DNA of 32,219 nt from Herbidospora cretacea (GCF_001570605.1 NZ_BBXG01000002.1:1-32219); one strand, 5' to 3'. Shown: positions 23,120 through 31,006, counted from the first letter of the stretch. Program-made: numbers and translations. Notes: generated by a model from the letters alone, not told the origin.

Positions 23120-24368
23120 CCACCTCGACCAGCCACTCCGACCCGGCGGGCTGGTCGAACTGCCGGGCCGGCAGGTAGGCCAGCGACAGCAGCGAGATCC
23201 GGGCGACCATGACGTAGTCGAGCCACGACCTCGGCACCAGCGCCAGCAGCGCGAACGCGAGCCCGTCGTACCAGGGCAGCGCGTAGGGCGTGGAGAACAG
23301 CCACGCGACCGAGAAGGCCACGGCCACCCGTGCGGCGTCGAGCGGCGCCAGCGCCCGCAGCAGCAGCGCGGCCAGCGCGGCGAACAGCACCAGCGACCCG
23401 ATCTGGATCCAGACCCGGTAGGCGCCCGACCCGAAAACCCCCTGCAGGCCGTATTGGACGAGCTTCCACGGCGTGGCCCACGAGATCGACTTGCTGGCGT
23501 TGAGCACCTGGTCGAACGCGTGGGGCCCGGCCAGCCAGTAGGCCACGCCGCACACCGCCAGCGCCGTGCCGGCGACCAGCGCCAGCCTCCCAAGGTTCCT
23601 CCGCAGCTCCCACGCGACCCCGAGCGCGACCACCCCGACGGTCACCTTGGCCGCCACCCCCAGCCCGAGGAACACCCCCTTGAACCGGGTGACCAGCGCG
23701 GCGACCACGAAGGCGATGGCGAGCGTGTCGGCGTGCATGCCGGCGACCAGGTGGAAGACGACCAGCGGATTGGCCGTCCAGAGCACCACCCCGCGCGACC
23801 CCAGCATCCAGGCGACCGCGAGGAAGGCGGCGGCGTTGACGACCGCCATCACGAACACGGTCAGCCGCAGCGAGTCGCCGCCGATGAGACCGGCCAGCGC
23901 CTGCACCCCGGTCGTCACGGGGCCGTAGACACTCGGCGTCGCCGCCCACTCCTCGACCGCCCCCAGAACGGGATCGCCGGGGAATCGGTCAGGGGTGACC
24001 GAATAAGGGTCATGCCCCAAATTGAGCAGCCGCCCGTAGGCGGCGTAGTTGAGATGATCAGACGACCCGATGGGCGGCAGGAACGCGAGCACCACCACGG
24101 TCCCGACCCCGAGCCACCCCAGCACCCGCAGCGACGGCAGGCCGTAGAGCCCCAGCAGCACCCCGGCGGTCCCGAGCACCACCACCGCGGCCGCCAGCCC
24201 GATGGCCGTCCACCCGGGAAGCCCGGCGTCGACGAAGAAGGGCACCCACCCGGCCCCGGTCAGCCGAGGCTGCAGCGCCGAAGGCCCCAAGAGGCCCAAC
24301 AGCACCGTCAGCCCAAGGGCCGCCGCCACACACCCGACGGCCAGCCTGCCCGCAGCCACACGCTCCAC
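22992..24368 (-). CDS. Alpha-1,6-mannosyltransferase, MptA/MptB family (GT-C)
   Basis: 458 residues, about twelve membrane helices. The first outer loop reads PPIGSSDHLNYAAYGRLLNL, then GHDPYSVTPDRFPGDPV and SVYGPVTTGVQALAGLIGGD, the signature of the polyprenol-phosphomannose-dependent alpha-1,6-mannosyltransferases that build lipomannan cores in mycobacteria and corynebacteria. GMHADTLAIAFVVAALV and TPYALPWYDGLAFALL are further landmarks. The C-terminal tail after the last helix (PRGSAVRPPSVPSPGSRSPS) is disordered and lies in the region overlapping the convergent gene, perhaps because an older stop was lost. Streptosporangia-type actinomycetes lack arabinogalactan, so the acceptor is unclear. 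Confidence 0.87.
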   Translation of the reverse strand: MERVAAGRLAVGCVAAALGLTVLLGLLGPSALQPRLTGAGWVPFFVDAGLPGWTAIGLAAAVVVLGTAGVLLGLYGLPSLRVLGWLGVGTVVVLAFLPPIGSSDHLNYAAYGRLLNLGHDPYSVTPDRFPGDPVLGAVEEWAATPSVYGPVTTGVQALAGLIGGDSLRLTVFVMAVVNAAAFLAVAWMLGSRGVVLWTANPLVVFHLVAGMHADTLAIAFVVAALVTRFKGVFLGLGVAAKVTVGVVALGVAWELRRNLGRLALVAGTALAVCGVAYWLAGPHAFDQVLNASKSISWATPWKLVQYGLQGVFGSGAYRVWIQIGSLVLFAALAALLLRALAPLDAARVAVAFSVAWLFSTPYALPWYDGLAFALLALVPRSWLDYVMVARISLLSLAYLPARQFDQPAGSEWLVEVVRAQVVPWLLLGVVVFLLVRLPRGSAVRPPSVPSPGSRSPSR

Positions 24369-24427
24369 GCCGAGAAGCCTAGGGGCGACCCTCGAACGCG
24401 AACCCCCGGAGCGTCAACCTGTGGAGA

Positions 24428-25177
24428 TCAAGGGCGGGTCTGTGGCCGCAGGCCCTCGATCGTCTCCATGGCCCTGACCACCGTCGGCTCCCGGGCCGCC
24501 AGCGCCCGCGACACGTCTCTCAGCTGCTTGGCGCGGTGGAGCTGGGCCCGCCAGTCGGTCCCGGTGGCGCGGTGGCTCATCTCGACCTCGACCTCCATGA
24601 CCCGGAAGCCCTTCCGGATGAGGTCGACCGTCAGCCCGGTCTCCACGCCGAACCCCGCGGCCAGGGGCCGCGCGGCCTCGAAGGCGGCACGCGTCAGGCA
24701 GCGCTGGCCGTTGAGCGGCTGCGCCGGGTCGAATCCGGTCAGCCGTTTGATCCCGTCTCGCGCGACCCGGACCACGACCCCGTGCCCGCCGAGCTTCACC
24801 CGGGTCGCGAAGGTCGCGATCGTCATGTCGGCCTCGCCGGAGCGCACCGGCCCGATCAGGGGAGCCGCAGCGGCGGCGGTGTCCCCCAGGTCGGCGTCGA
24901 GGAAGAGCAGATTGCAGTCTTCGTCGAGCAGCCGGACGGCTTCCGCGCCACTCTCCATCGCCGCCGCCTTGCCCCGGTTGCGGCTGTGGCGCACGACGCG
25001 GGCGCCGGCGGCACGGGCCACCCGCCCGGTCTCGTCGGTCGAACCGTCGTCGACCACGAGGACGAGCGAGACGCCGGGCAGGCGGAGCGCGGCGGTGACC
25101 GTCGCGGCGATGCGGTCGCCCTCGTCCTTGGCGGGGACGACGACCGCGGTGTCTGAGCGGGGGGAGAGATTGCTCAT
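24428..25177 (-). CDS. GT2-family glycosyltransferase
   Basis: 249 residues of GT-A fold: AVVVPAKDEGDRIAATVTAA, VLVVDDGSTDETGRVARAA, GKAAAMESGAEA and the DxD-type metal motif LLFLDADLGDTAA. QPLNGQRCLTRAAFEAA and FGVETGLTVDLIRKGFRVME recall glucosyl-3-phosphoglycerate synthase and polyprenyl-phosphate sugar transferases. No membrane helix follows the catalytic domain. It may supply the polyprenyl-phosphate sugar used by the nearby GT-C enzymes, but substrate is unknown. Its ATG overlaps the stop of the STAS gene by four bases, so they are coupled. Confidence 0.86.
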   Translation of the reverse strand: MSNLSPRSDTAVVVPAKDEGDRIAATVTAALRLPGVSLVLVVDDGSTDETGRVARAAGARVVRHSRNRGKAAAMESGAEAVRLLDEDCNLLFLDADLGDTAAAAAPLIGPVRSGEADMTIATFATRVKLGGHGVVVRVARDGIKRLTGFDPAQPLNGQRCLTRAAFEAARPLAAGFGVETGLTVDLIRKGFRVMEVEVEMSHRATGTDWRAQLHRAKQLRDVSRALAAREPTVVRAMETIEGLRPQTRP

Positions 25178-25557
25178 CCGGTCAGTTCGGCCAGCTCCGC
25201 CGGGACGCTCTCGTGCACGGTGAACACCGAGTCGAGACCCGTCACCTGAAGGATCTTGCGGACCGCCGGGCGTGGCGCGGCCACCTCCAGCACGCCGCCG
25301 CGTTCCTTGAGCCGCTTGAGCGCGGACAGCAGCACGTTCATGCCGGTGGAGTCACAGAACTCCACGCCGGACATGTCGATGACGACCCGGTCAAGCGCGG
25401 ACTCTTCGAGCACTCGGGTGAACTCCGACTGCAGGCGAGGCGCGGTATACAGGTCGATTTCTCCGGATACGGCCATCACAGCGTGACCCGCATGCGATCG
25501 AGTCGAGACTTTGAGCTCCACAGCGCGCACACTAGCGCCGGTCGGGCGCTGGGTCAC
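25174..25557 (-). CDS. STAS-domain anti-sigma factor antagonist
   Basis: 127 residues. The fold is a single STAS domain: VELKVSTRSHAGHAVMAVSG, EIDLYTAPRLQSEF, VVIDMSGVEFCDSTGMNVLL with the phosphorylatable serine S70, and KILQVTGLDSVFTVH. It resembles BldG/RsbV proteins, which sequester an RsbW-like kinase when unphosphorylated. An RsbW-like ATPase is encoded 2.3 kb away at 27865-28317 and could be the partner. The GTG at 25557 has AGAGGAA close by; GTG 25521 (VELKV) is an equally good start by family length. It is coupled with the GT2 gene, an unusual pairing. Confidence 0.9.
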   Translation of the reverse strand: MTQRPTGASVRAVELKVSTRSHAGHAVMAVSGEIDLYTAPRLQSEFTRVLEESALDRVVIDMSGVEFCDSTGMNVLLSALKRLKERGGVLEVAAPRPAVRKILQVTGLDSVFTVHESVPAELAELTG

Positions 25558-25685
25558 GTTCCTCTGGGATTACCGAAGAGTCGTCCGCCCTTTGTCCCCG
25601 ATTTCGGTCTCATGTAAACGCAGAGTGCGCGATCCTTGACGCTATGGAACCGGCTCCCGCCGGAGCCGGAGGAGGAGCGGCGCTC

Positions 25686-26075
25686 ATGAACACGGAACTC
25701 CCTGAAGATCCACAGAGACGTCGGCTTCGCGAGCGGCTGGAAGTCATCCAGATCCGTGCCGACAAGGCGAGTTCGTGGCGTGAGGCGGTCAGACCGCTGA
25801 GGAGACTCCTCAACCGTGAGGGCTTCGTGCCGATCAAGACGCGGCTCGCCTCCACCGACCTCGACTTCCTCGAGACCTCCCGCGACGACCTGCTGGCCTT
25901 CTCCGAGCTGTCGCTGCGGCTGATCGACCTGCACCAGCCGCGCGACGCGGGCGGCATCACGAGCGACACGGCCCACCCGATCCTGCGCTGCCGCAGCTGC
26001 ATGTGGCGCTGGCCGTGCCCGACGTTCCGGGCGATCACCGAGGGGTTCGCGATCGGTCACGAGACCGGTTCGTAG
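25686..26075 (+). CDS. Conserved hypothetical protein with C-terminal Cys/Trp motif
   Basis: 129 residues from ATG 25686, which follows GGAGGAGGAG at 25665-25674; an in-frame ATG at 25644 lies before that site and is less likely. The protein is helical and basic (RRRLRERLEVIQIRADKASS; DLLAFSELSLRLIDLHQP) and ends with HPILRCRSCMWRWPCPTFRA, three cysteines spaced CxxC...C that may bind zinc, in an unusually Trp-rich context. Not recognised beyond that. Its 3' end overlaps the convergent response-regulator gene by 19 bases. Confidence 0.72.
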   Translation: MNTELPEDPQRRRLRERLEVIQIRADKASSWREAVRPLRRLLNREGFVPIKTRLASTDLDFLETSRDDLLAFSELSLRLIDLHQPRDAGGITSDTAHPILRCRSCMWRWPCPTFRAITEGFAIGHETGS

Positions 26076-26695
26076 CGGTAGCCGACGCCCCAGACGGTGA
26101 TGATGCGGCCCGGGTCGGTCGGGTCTTTTTCGATCTTCTCCCGCAGGCGGCGCACATGGACCGTCACGGTCGAGGAGTCGCCGAAGGCCCAGCCCCAGAC
26201 GCGGTCGAGCAGGTCGGTGCGGCTGAAGGCCTGACGCGGGTTGCGCAGCAGGTAGACGAGCAGATCGAACTCGCGGGCGGTCAGCGTGACCTCCGCGTCG
26301 CCCAGGAGCACGTGGCGGGCGCCGACGTCCACGGTGAGGTCGGCGTCACGCAGCACCCCCGTTCCGGCCGGCACGATCGATCCACGGGCCCTGCGGAGCA
26401 CCGCCGCGACGCGCAGGGCCAGCTCACGGGGGCTGAAGGGCTTGGTGACGTAGTCGTCGGCGTCGGCGTCGAGGTCGACCAGGTCGATGGCCTCGCCGAG
26501 GATGATCACCGGGACCGGCCAGCGGGCGCGCAGCTCGCGGCCGACGGCCAGCCGGTTCATGTCCAGGATGAGCAGGTCGGGCGGGGCGGTGAGCGCCAGG
26601 GGATCACACTGGACCTCGTGGCCGTCGCGTTCGAGATAGCGTGCGACGACCTCGGCCACGGCGGGGTCGTCGTCGACCACGAGAATGACGGTCAC
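26057..26695 (-). CDS. OmpR-family response regulator with shortened receiver
   Basis: 212 residues from GTG 26695 (VTVILVVDDDP), preferred over GTG 26716 by family alignment. The receiver keeps the acidic cluster D8-D10, the phospho-acceptor D45 (LLILDMNRL) and K85 (YVTKPF), but is about 17 residues shorter than usual, with deletions in helix 2, after D45 and before the KPF, and the conserved Thr/Ser is glycine (VIILGEA). The C-terminal winged helix is normal (VTLTAREFDLLVYLL, VTVHVRRLREKIE, VWGVGYRYEP). No kinase gene adjoins, so it is an orphan and may act without normal phosphorylation. It could be leaderless, with TAGTCT about 12 bases upstream. Confidence 0.88.
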   Translation of the reverse strand: MTVILVVDDDPAVAEVVARYLERDGHEVQCDPLALTAPPDLLILDMNRLAVGRELRARWPVPVIILGEAIDLVDLDADADDYVTKPFSPRELALRVAAVLRRARGSIVPAGTGVLRDADLTVDVGARHVLLGDAEVTLTAREFDLLVYLLRNPRQAFSRTDLLDRVWGWAFGDSSTVTVHVRRLREKIEKDPTDPGRIITVWGVGYRYEPVS

Positions 26696-26746
26696 GCCCC
26701 AAAGACTAGGTCGCACGGCGATCGTCGAACGCGTAGTTTGTCAGCC

Positions 26747-26908
26747 ATGACCCGTACTGTTTTCGCGGTCGTGGGGATCTTCCTCGCCATCTGGCTGGTG
26801 GTCGGATTCGTCATCCCCGCGCTGTTCGCGACGCTGAAGTTCCTCCTTGTCGTCGCGCTCATCGCGGCGGTCGTGGTCGGTGTGATCACCCTGGTGGGCA
26901 AGAAGTAA
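26747..26908 (+). CDS. Small membrane protein, two helices
   Basis: 53 residues, almost entirely hydrophobic: VFAVVGIFLAIWLVVGFVIP and LKFLLVVALIAAVVVGVITL, ending VGKK. The ATG at 26747 is the first in frame. It is divergent from the response regulator (51 bases between starts) and followed after three bases by another small membrane-protein gene, then YidC. Function unknown; co-expression with the insertase is likely. Confidence 0.7.
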   Translation: MTRTVFAVVGIFLAIWLVVGFVIPALFATLKFLLVVALIAAVVVGVITLVGKK

Positions 26909-26911
26909 CCC

Positions 26912-27145
26912 GTGTTCGTCCAGGCCCTGCTCGGCGCACTCGCGATGCCCGGTGGCATCGCGCTCCTCGCCGTGCTCGGCCTGCTGCTCCTCACGTGGGC
27001 GCTGCGGCTGCTGGCCGCAGCGCCTCACGTCGCGCACGCGCCGCTCGGCGCCGGTGTCGAAGCCGTTCTCGTACGGCTCCGCCACCCCAACTCACCAGGC
27101 CGCATCCGGTCGAGAGCACCAACAGGAAACCCGGCGCCCCGCTGA
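26912..27145 (+). CDS. Small membrane protein before yidC, possibly DUF6412
   Basis: 77 residues from GTG 26912. One or two helices (ALLGALAMPGGIALLAVLGL then LLLTWALRLLAAAP) are followed by a basic, proline-rich tail. In actinomycetes a small protein annotated DUF6412 commonly precedes a short YidC/Oxa1 gene; the size, topology and location fit, but I am not certain of the family. No strong ribosome site is seen; coupling to the preceding gene (three-base gap) may explain translation. Confidence 0.6.
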   Translation: MFVQALLGALAMPGGIALLAVLGLLLLTWALRLLAAAPHVAHAPLGAGVEAVLVRLRHPNSPGRIRSRAPTGNPAPR

Positions 27146-27167
27146 TCGCCATTGATCGGCAAGGGCG

Positions 27168-27198
27168 CCTTCGTCATGCCCAGACCCCTGACGAAAGG
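27168..27198 (+). promoter_or_regulatory. Hairpin masking the yidC ribosome-binding site
   Basis: CCTTCGTCA (27168-27176) pairs with TGACGAA(A)GG (27189-27198), nine pairs with one bulge. The AAAGG ribosome site (27194-27198), 10 bases before GTG 27209, lies in the 3' arm and would be hidden. Arrival of ribosomes from the upstream gene, which stops at 27145, would not reach the stem, so another signal would be needed. Regulatory role is inferred. Confidence 0.5.
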
Positions 27199-27208
27199 TT
27201 TCTGAATC

Positions 27209-27868
27209 GTGTTCGACTTCATCCTCGGCCCGGCCTACCACGCCACCGCGGCGCTGGCCGGTCTCGTCGGCGCCGCGCCGGCGATCGTGCTGCTGACCCT
27301 GCTGGTCCGCCTCGCCCTGCTCCCCCTGGCGGTCCGGCAGGCGAAACTCCACCGCATCCGCGCGAAACTCGCGCCTGACGTGGCGAAACTGCGCGAGCGC
27401 CACGCCGCTGACCCGGAACGGCTGGTCCGGGAGACCCAGGCCCTCTATGCAGGCGCCGGCACCTCTATGTTCGCCGGCGTCGGAACGGGCCTGGCCCAGA
27501 TCCCCATCGCGATCGTGCTGTACAACGTGTTCACCCACCCGGTGATCGCCGGGCAGCAGAACGTCCTGATGACCCACAGCGCGCTGTCGATTCCGCTGAG
27601 TGACCATCTCGGAGCGGTCGTCACCCACTCCGGTCTGTTCGGTGTGCCCACGCTGGTGTTCGTCGGCCTCCTCGTGCTCATCGCACTGGTGGCCTGGCAG
27701 TCGTCGCGACTCGTGATCGGGACGCCTGAAATGCCGGGAAGCGGGCTGTTGAAACTGCTTCCGTACGGGACCGTGCTCGCCGCCGCGTTCCTGCCCTTCG
27801 CGGCCGGCGTCTACCTGCTGATCAGCACCGCGTGGACGACGACCGAGCGGCGACTACTCACCGCTTAG
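27209..27868 (+). CDS. Short YidC/Oxa1-family membrane insertase
   Basis: 219 residues, a second-type YidC of actinomycetes without the long loop and tail of the essential copy. TM1 and groove: APAIVLLTLLVRLALLPLAV with R34 as the groove arginine; the coiled-coil loop is KLHRIRAKLAPDVAKLRERH; further helices are TGLAQIPIAIVLYNVF, TLVFVGLLVLIALVAW and LLPYGTVLAAAFLPFAAGVY. It inserts small membrane proteins; two such proteins are encoded just upstream. GTG 27209 is the start. The 3' end overlaps the convergent ATPase gene by four bases. Confidence 0.88.
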   Translation: MFDFILGPAYHATAALAGLVGAAPAIVLLTLLVRLALLPLAVRQAKLHRIRAKLAPDVAKLRERHAADPERLVRETQALYAGAGTSMFAGVGTGLAQIPIAIVLYNVFTHPVIAGQQNVLMTHSALSIPLSDHLGAVVTHSGLFGVPTLVFVGLLVLIALVAWQSSRLVIGTPEMPGSGLLKLLPYGTVLAAAFLPFAAGVYLLISTAWTTTERRLLTA

Positions 27869-28317
27869 ACGACTTCGCTGACAGCGCTTATTTCGGACTC
27901 ACCTGACTGCCCATTTCGGGCTGGATGAGGGGCGTGGACGATGGCCCAAACGGTCGTCGTCTCGCCCTCGTGACGTACCCCCCAACGCTCCGCCAGGAAC
28001 TCGACGATGCCGAGCCCCCGGCCCCCCAGAGACGAGAGGGTGGGCCGTCCGGCCCGCGGCTCGGTGGTGGCGCCACCGTCGCTCACGGCCACTTCCACAT
28101 GTCCGTCCCCACAGACCCATGTGACTCTGAGCTGCCCAGACGCAAGGGGGTGTGCGTGGCGCAGGGCATTGCTCAACAGTTCGCTCATCACCAGGACCGT
28201 GTCGTCGACCGCAGCCTCGAAAACCCCGGAGGCAAGCAGGTCGGCGCTGAGGCGCTGGCGCGCCACAGCAACGCTCGCCAGAGCGTACGGCAGCATGATG
28301 ACGCTCGACGCACTCAC
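27865..28317 (-). CDS. RsbW-like anti-sigma/ATP-binding regulatory protein (HATPase_c_2)
   Basis: 150 residues. The Bergerat ATP fold shows the N box VLVMSELLSNALRHAHP, G1 VAVSDGGAT and G2 GGRGLGIVEFLAERWGV. Small proteins of this type are the abundant actinomycete serine kinases/anti-sigma factors of the RsbW/SpoIIAB group. A STAS antagonist (25174-25557) is nearby and may be a partner, but no sigma factor gene is in the window. Start is a GTG at 28317. Confidence 0.88.
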   Translation of the reverse strand: MSASSVIMLPYALASVAVARQRLSADLLASGVFEAAVDDTVLVMSELLSNALRHAHPLASGQLRVTWVCGDGHVEVAVSDGGATTEPRAGRPTLSSLGGRGLGIVEFLAERWGVRHEGETTTVWAIVHAPHPARNGQSGESEISAVSEVV

Positions 28318-28378
28318 CTCCCCGTTCTCCCGAACCCCCTGAAGATGGTCACCCCAGATAGGACCGAAATGCCCCGTT

Positions 28379-28438
28379 AGCTGACCGTGGAAACCGGGAC
28401 CTGATTACAGGTTGTGCACATTGGACAATAGGTCAGCT
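28379..28438. repeat. Nested inverted repeats between kinase and RsbW-like genes
   Basis: AGCTGACC (28379-28386) and GGTCAGCT (28431-28438) are perfect inverted repeats 44 bases apart. Inside lie ACCTG-ATTA-CAGGT (28399-28412) and ATTG-GA-CAAT (28420-28429), which would form a three-way structure. The block follows the 3' end of the kinase gene (minus strand) and precedes the RsbW-like start, so it may be a terminator or an operator. Confidence 0.45.
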
Positions 28439-28455
28439 TCGGTGTTACCCCGGCC

Positions 28456-30348
28456 TTACCGCCCCGGTGTGTCGGGTGCGGTGACAAACCCCTCTCTGCG
28501 CAGCACGAACTGCATACGTGTACCACCCTCGGGCCGGGGAAGTGCGGCCACCTCCCCGCCTTGGGCCCGCGCGAGGCTCCGCACGATGTACAGACCGAGC
28601 CCCACCCCGCCGAACCGGCGGCGATCACCGCTCTCGCCCTGGACGAACCGCTCGAAGACGCGCTCCCGGTCGGACGGGGCGATGCCGATGCCCTCGTCGT
28701 CGACCGTCACGACCACGTGGGTCTCCTCGGCCCAGGCCGAGACCTGGATGAGGCCGCCGTCCGGGGAGTACTTGAAGGCGTTCTCCAGCACCTGGTCGAG
28801 CAGTATGTCGGTGGCGAGGGCGTCTCCGCGTACGAGAGGAAGGTCGTCGGGGACCCGCACCTCGACGCGGTGGCGGTCGGAGAGGACCGGCAGCCCCAGA
28901 GTCGCGGCCCTCACCCGTTCGCCCAGGTCGAAGGCCTCGTCGCGGACCGAGGGCTCGGCCGCGCCGGCGCGCGCGCCGAGCAGCAGGTGGTCGATCAGCC
29001 TCCCGAGCGACTTGGCGCGTTCGGCGATGGTGTGGACGTGGGCCCTGCGGTCGCCGTCGGAGAGCTTGTCCCAGCGGTCGGCCAGCGTGCTGGCGAACCC
29101 GGTCACGACGGTGATCGGGGTGCGCAGTTCGTGGCTGGTGGTGGCCAGGAACAGGTCCTTGGCCTCCTCCAGTTCCTTGGCGCTGGTGATGTCGCGGAAG
29201 TCGGCGACGATCTCGCCGGTCTCCGGGATGGTCGCGCAGAGCACGTCGAGCCACCGGCCCGATTCGAGCTGGAAGGTCAGCTTCTCGCCGGGTTCGGGCA
29301 GGTCGAAGGGTGGCGGCCTGCCGATCACGTCCTCGTAGGCGAAACCGGTCAGCTCGGCCGCCTTGGGGTTCCAGCGGGTGACCGTGCCGCTCTCGCTGAG
29401 CACGGCGATGCCGTCGGCGCTGGCGTCGAAGACCGCGCGCTCGTGGGCCCGCTGGCGGAGGGCCTCCTGGTAGGCCACCGCGTTGCCGACCGCGATCCCG
29501 GCGTGCCCGGCGAGCAGTTCGAGCAGCTCCAGCTCCAGGTGGCCGGGCTTGCGCCGGGCGAACAGGGCGTAGAGCGCGCCGTAGGGCCGCCCGCCGACGG
29601 CCGCGATGCCGACCGCGATGGTGTGGAGCCCGTCGAGCTGGGCCCAGATGAGATCCTGGAGCCCTTCGGGCCCGGTCTCCAGGATGACGGGCTTTCCGGT
29701 GCGCAGCAGCTTGCCGACCAGGCTGCTGGCCAGGTCGGCGGTGGCGCCCTTCATGCCGTCGGGCAGCCGGTGGGTGCTGACCAGCCGGAGCTTCTCACCG
29801 TCGATCAGCACGAACCCGCCCGCGTCTGCCCCGGTCAGCTCGGTCAGCGAGCCGGCGATCCGGTCGAGCACCACATTCTGGTCGAGCTCGGCGTTGATGT
29901 CGCCGACGACGTCGGTCAGCCGTCTGACGAGCTGGGCGCGGCGCACCGACCGGGCCCGCGCGGCCTCGTTGTCGTCGCGCTGGTGGTAGACGCCGACGTA
30001 GCCCAGCAACGCGCCCGAGGGCGTGCGCAGCCCGCTGATGTCGGCCTGCACCTCGATCAGCGTGCCGTCACGCCGGAACCTGCGGGTTCGCAGCTGGACG
30101 TTGCCGCCCGTGCGGACCCGTTCGAGCACCGCGTTGTGCTCGGCCATCAGCTCCTCGGGCACGAACGGCGGGCGGCGGCCGAGGATCTCGTCGGGCGACC
30201 AGCCGAACATCCGTTCCGCCGCCGGGTTCCACGTGACCACCGACAGATCGCGGTCGAGTGCGACGATGGCATCGGCCGCGCTGGCGACTACCGCCCGCGC
30301 GATCCCTTCGTCCTCGTCGTCACGTTTGTCCCAGTGGTCACATTCCAC
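28456..30348 (-). CDS. Soluble PAS-GAF-PAS sensor histidine kinase
   Basis: 630 residues. PAS 1 about 17-125 (VVASAADAIVALDRDLSVVT), GAF about 145-300 (ITGADAGGF-like SLTELTGADAGGFVLIDGEK), PAS 2 about 305-395 (DASADGIAVLSESGTVTRWN), HisKA with phospho-acceptor H406 in TTSHELRTPITVV, then HATPase with N box DQVLENAFKYSP, G1 VDDEGIGIAPSD and G2 FGGVGLGLYIVRSLA. There is no membrane helix, so it senses a cytoplasmic ligand, redox state or light. No response regulator adjoins; the compact regulator at 26057-26695 is the nearest candidate partner. GTG 30348 is the start. It is divergent from ogt. Confidence 0.93.
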   Translation of the reverse strand: MECDHWDKRDDEDEGIARAVVASAADAIVALDRDLSVVTWNPAAERMFGWSPDEILGRRPPFVPEELMAEHNAVLERVRTGGNVQLRTRRFRRDGTLIEVQADISGLRTPSGALLGYVGVYHQRDDNEAARARSVRRAQLVRRLTDVVGDINAELDQNVVLDRIAGSLTELTGADAGGFVLIDGEKLRLVSTHRLPDGMKGATADLASSLVGKLLRTGKPVILETGPEGLQDLIWAQLDGLHTIAVGIAAVGGRPYGALYALFARRKPGHLELELLELLAGHAGIAVGNAVAYQEALRQRAHERAVFDASADGIAVLSESGTVTRWNPKAAELTGFAYEDVIGRPPPFDLPEPGEKLTFQLESGRWLDVLCATIPETGEIVADFRDITSAKELEEAKDLFLATTSHELRTPITVVTGFASTLADRWDKLSDGDRRAHVHTIAERAKSLGRLIDHLLLGARAGAAEPSVRDEAFDLGERVRAATLGLPVLSDRHRVEVRVPDDLPLVRGDALATDILLDQVLENAFKYSPDGGLIQVSAWAEETHVVVTVDDEGIGIAPSDRERVFERFVQGESGDRRRFGGVGLGLYIVRSLARAQGGEVAALPRPEGGTRMQFVLRREGFVTAPDTPGR

Positions 30349-30436
30349 GGGTCCATCGTGCCGCTTTTCCGCTCGTGATCATGGGCTTTTCCATTGCTCC
30401 GCTACGCTGCCCTCGAACCCGGGGAAGGGAAGTGCC

Positions 30437-31006
30437 ATGGACGCGTCGGCCGCATCGGGCGACTTGGAGGCACTGCTCCGGGTCACCTCACCCACGTACG
30501 TAGGGGAATCCGCCCCCACGATCGCCTTCGGCACCCACGACACGATGGCCGGAAGGCTCGTGCTGGCCGTGACCGCGCGCGGTGTGATTGCCACCACATT
30601 CGACGACGAACACGCCGTCTACGCCCGGGTCCACCGGGAGGTCGGGTCTTTCATCGGCCACGACCCCAACCGCCTCGACCCGCTGAAGCGGGAGATCGAC
30701 GCCTACTTCGACGGGCGGCTGCGCACGTTCACCCTGCCGTTCGACCTCCGGCTCGCGACCGCGTTCGCCCGGAGCGTGCTGCAGATGATCACTTCGACGC
30801 CCTACGGCACGACCACCACCTATGCCGCCGTGGCCGCCCGGATCGGCCGGCCCCAGGCGCTGCGCGCGGTCGCCAACGCGGTCACCGAGAACCCGGTCTG
30901 CCTGCTGGTTCCTTGTCACCGGGTGGTCGAGGGGCCGGGACGGCCCGGGGCGTACGCCGGTGGAAAAGCCGCCAAAGAACTGCTACTGAACCTGGAAACC
31001 GCTTAG
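30437..31006 (+). CDS. ogt: Methylated-DNA--protein-cysteine methyltransferase
   Basis: 189 residues from ATG 30437 with GGGGAAGGGA just upstream. The active site is LLVPCHRVVEGPGRPGAYAG with acceptor cysteine C160; TPYGTTTTYAAVAARIG is the DNA-binding helix-turn-helix and RAVANAVTENPV precedes the active site. It removes O6-alkyl groups from guanine by irreversible transfer to its own cysteine. Length is typical of Ogt without an Ada regulatory domain. An N-terminal extension of about 25 residues is poorly conserved-looking. Confidence 0.93.
   Translation: MDASAASGDLEALLRVTSPTYVGESAPTIAFGTHDTMAGRLVLAVTARGVIATTFDDEHAVYARVHREVGSFIGHDPNRLDPLKREIDAYFDGRLRTFTLPFDLRLATAFARSVLQMITSTPYGTTTTYAAVAARIGRPQALRAVANAVTENPVCLLVPCHRVVEGPGRPGAYAGGKAAKELLLNLETA

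Noticed and set aside
27168-27180. CCTTCGTCAT shared with the int terminator (8358) and its copy (11117)
   Set aside because: Only about ten bases match and the contexts differ; probably chance, not an att remnant.
28377-28628. Cysteine-rich 83-aa minus-strand ORF (CTSCG, CSSCC, CPMCTTC)
   Set aside because: It lies mostly inside the kinase 3' end in another frame, with no ribosome site; cysteines arise from the antisense-like composition.
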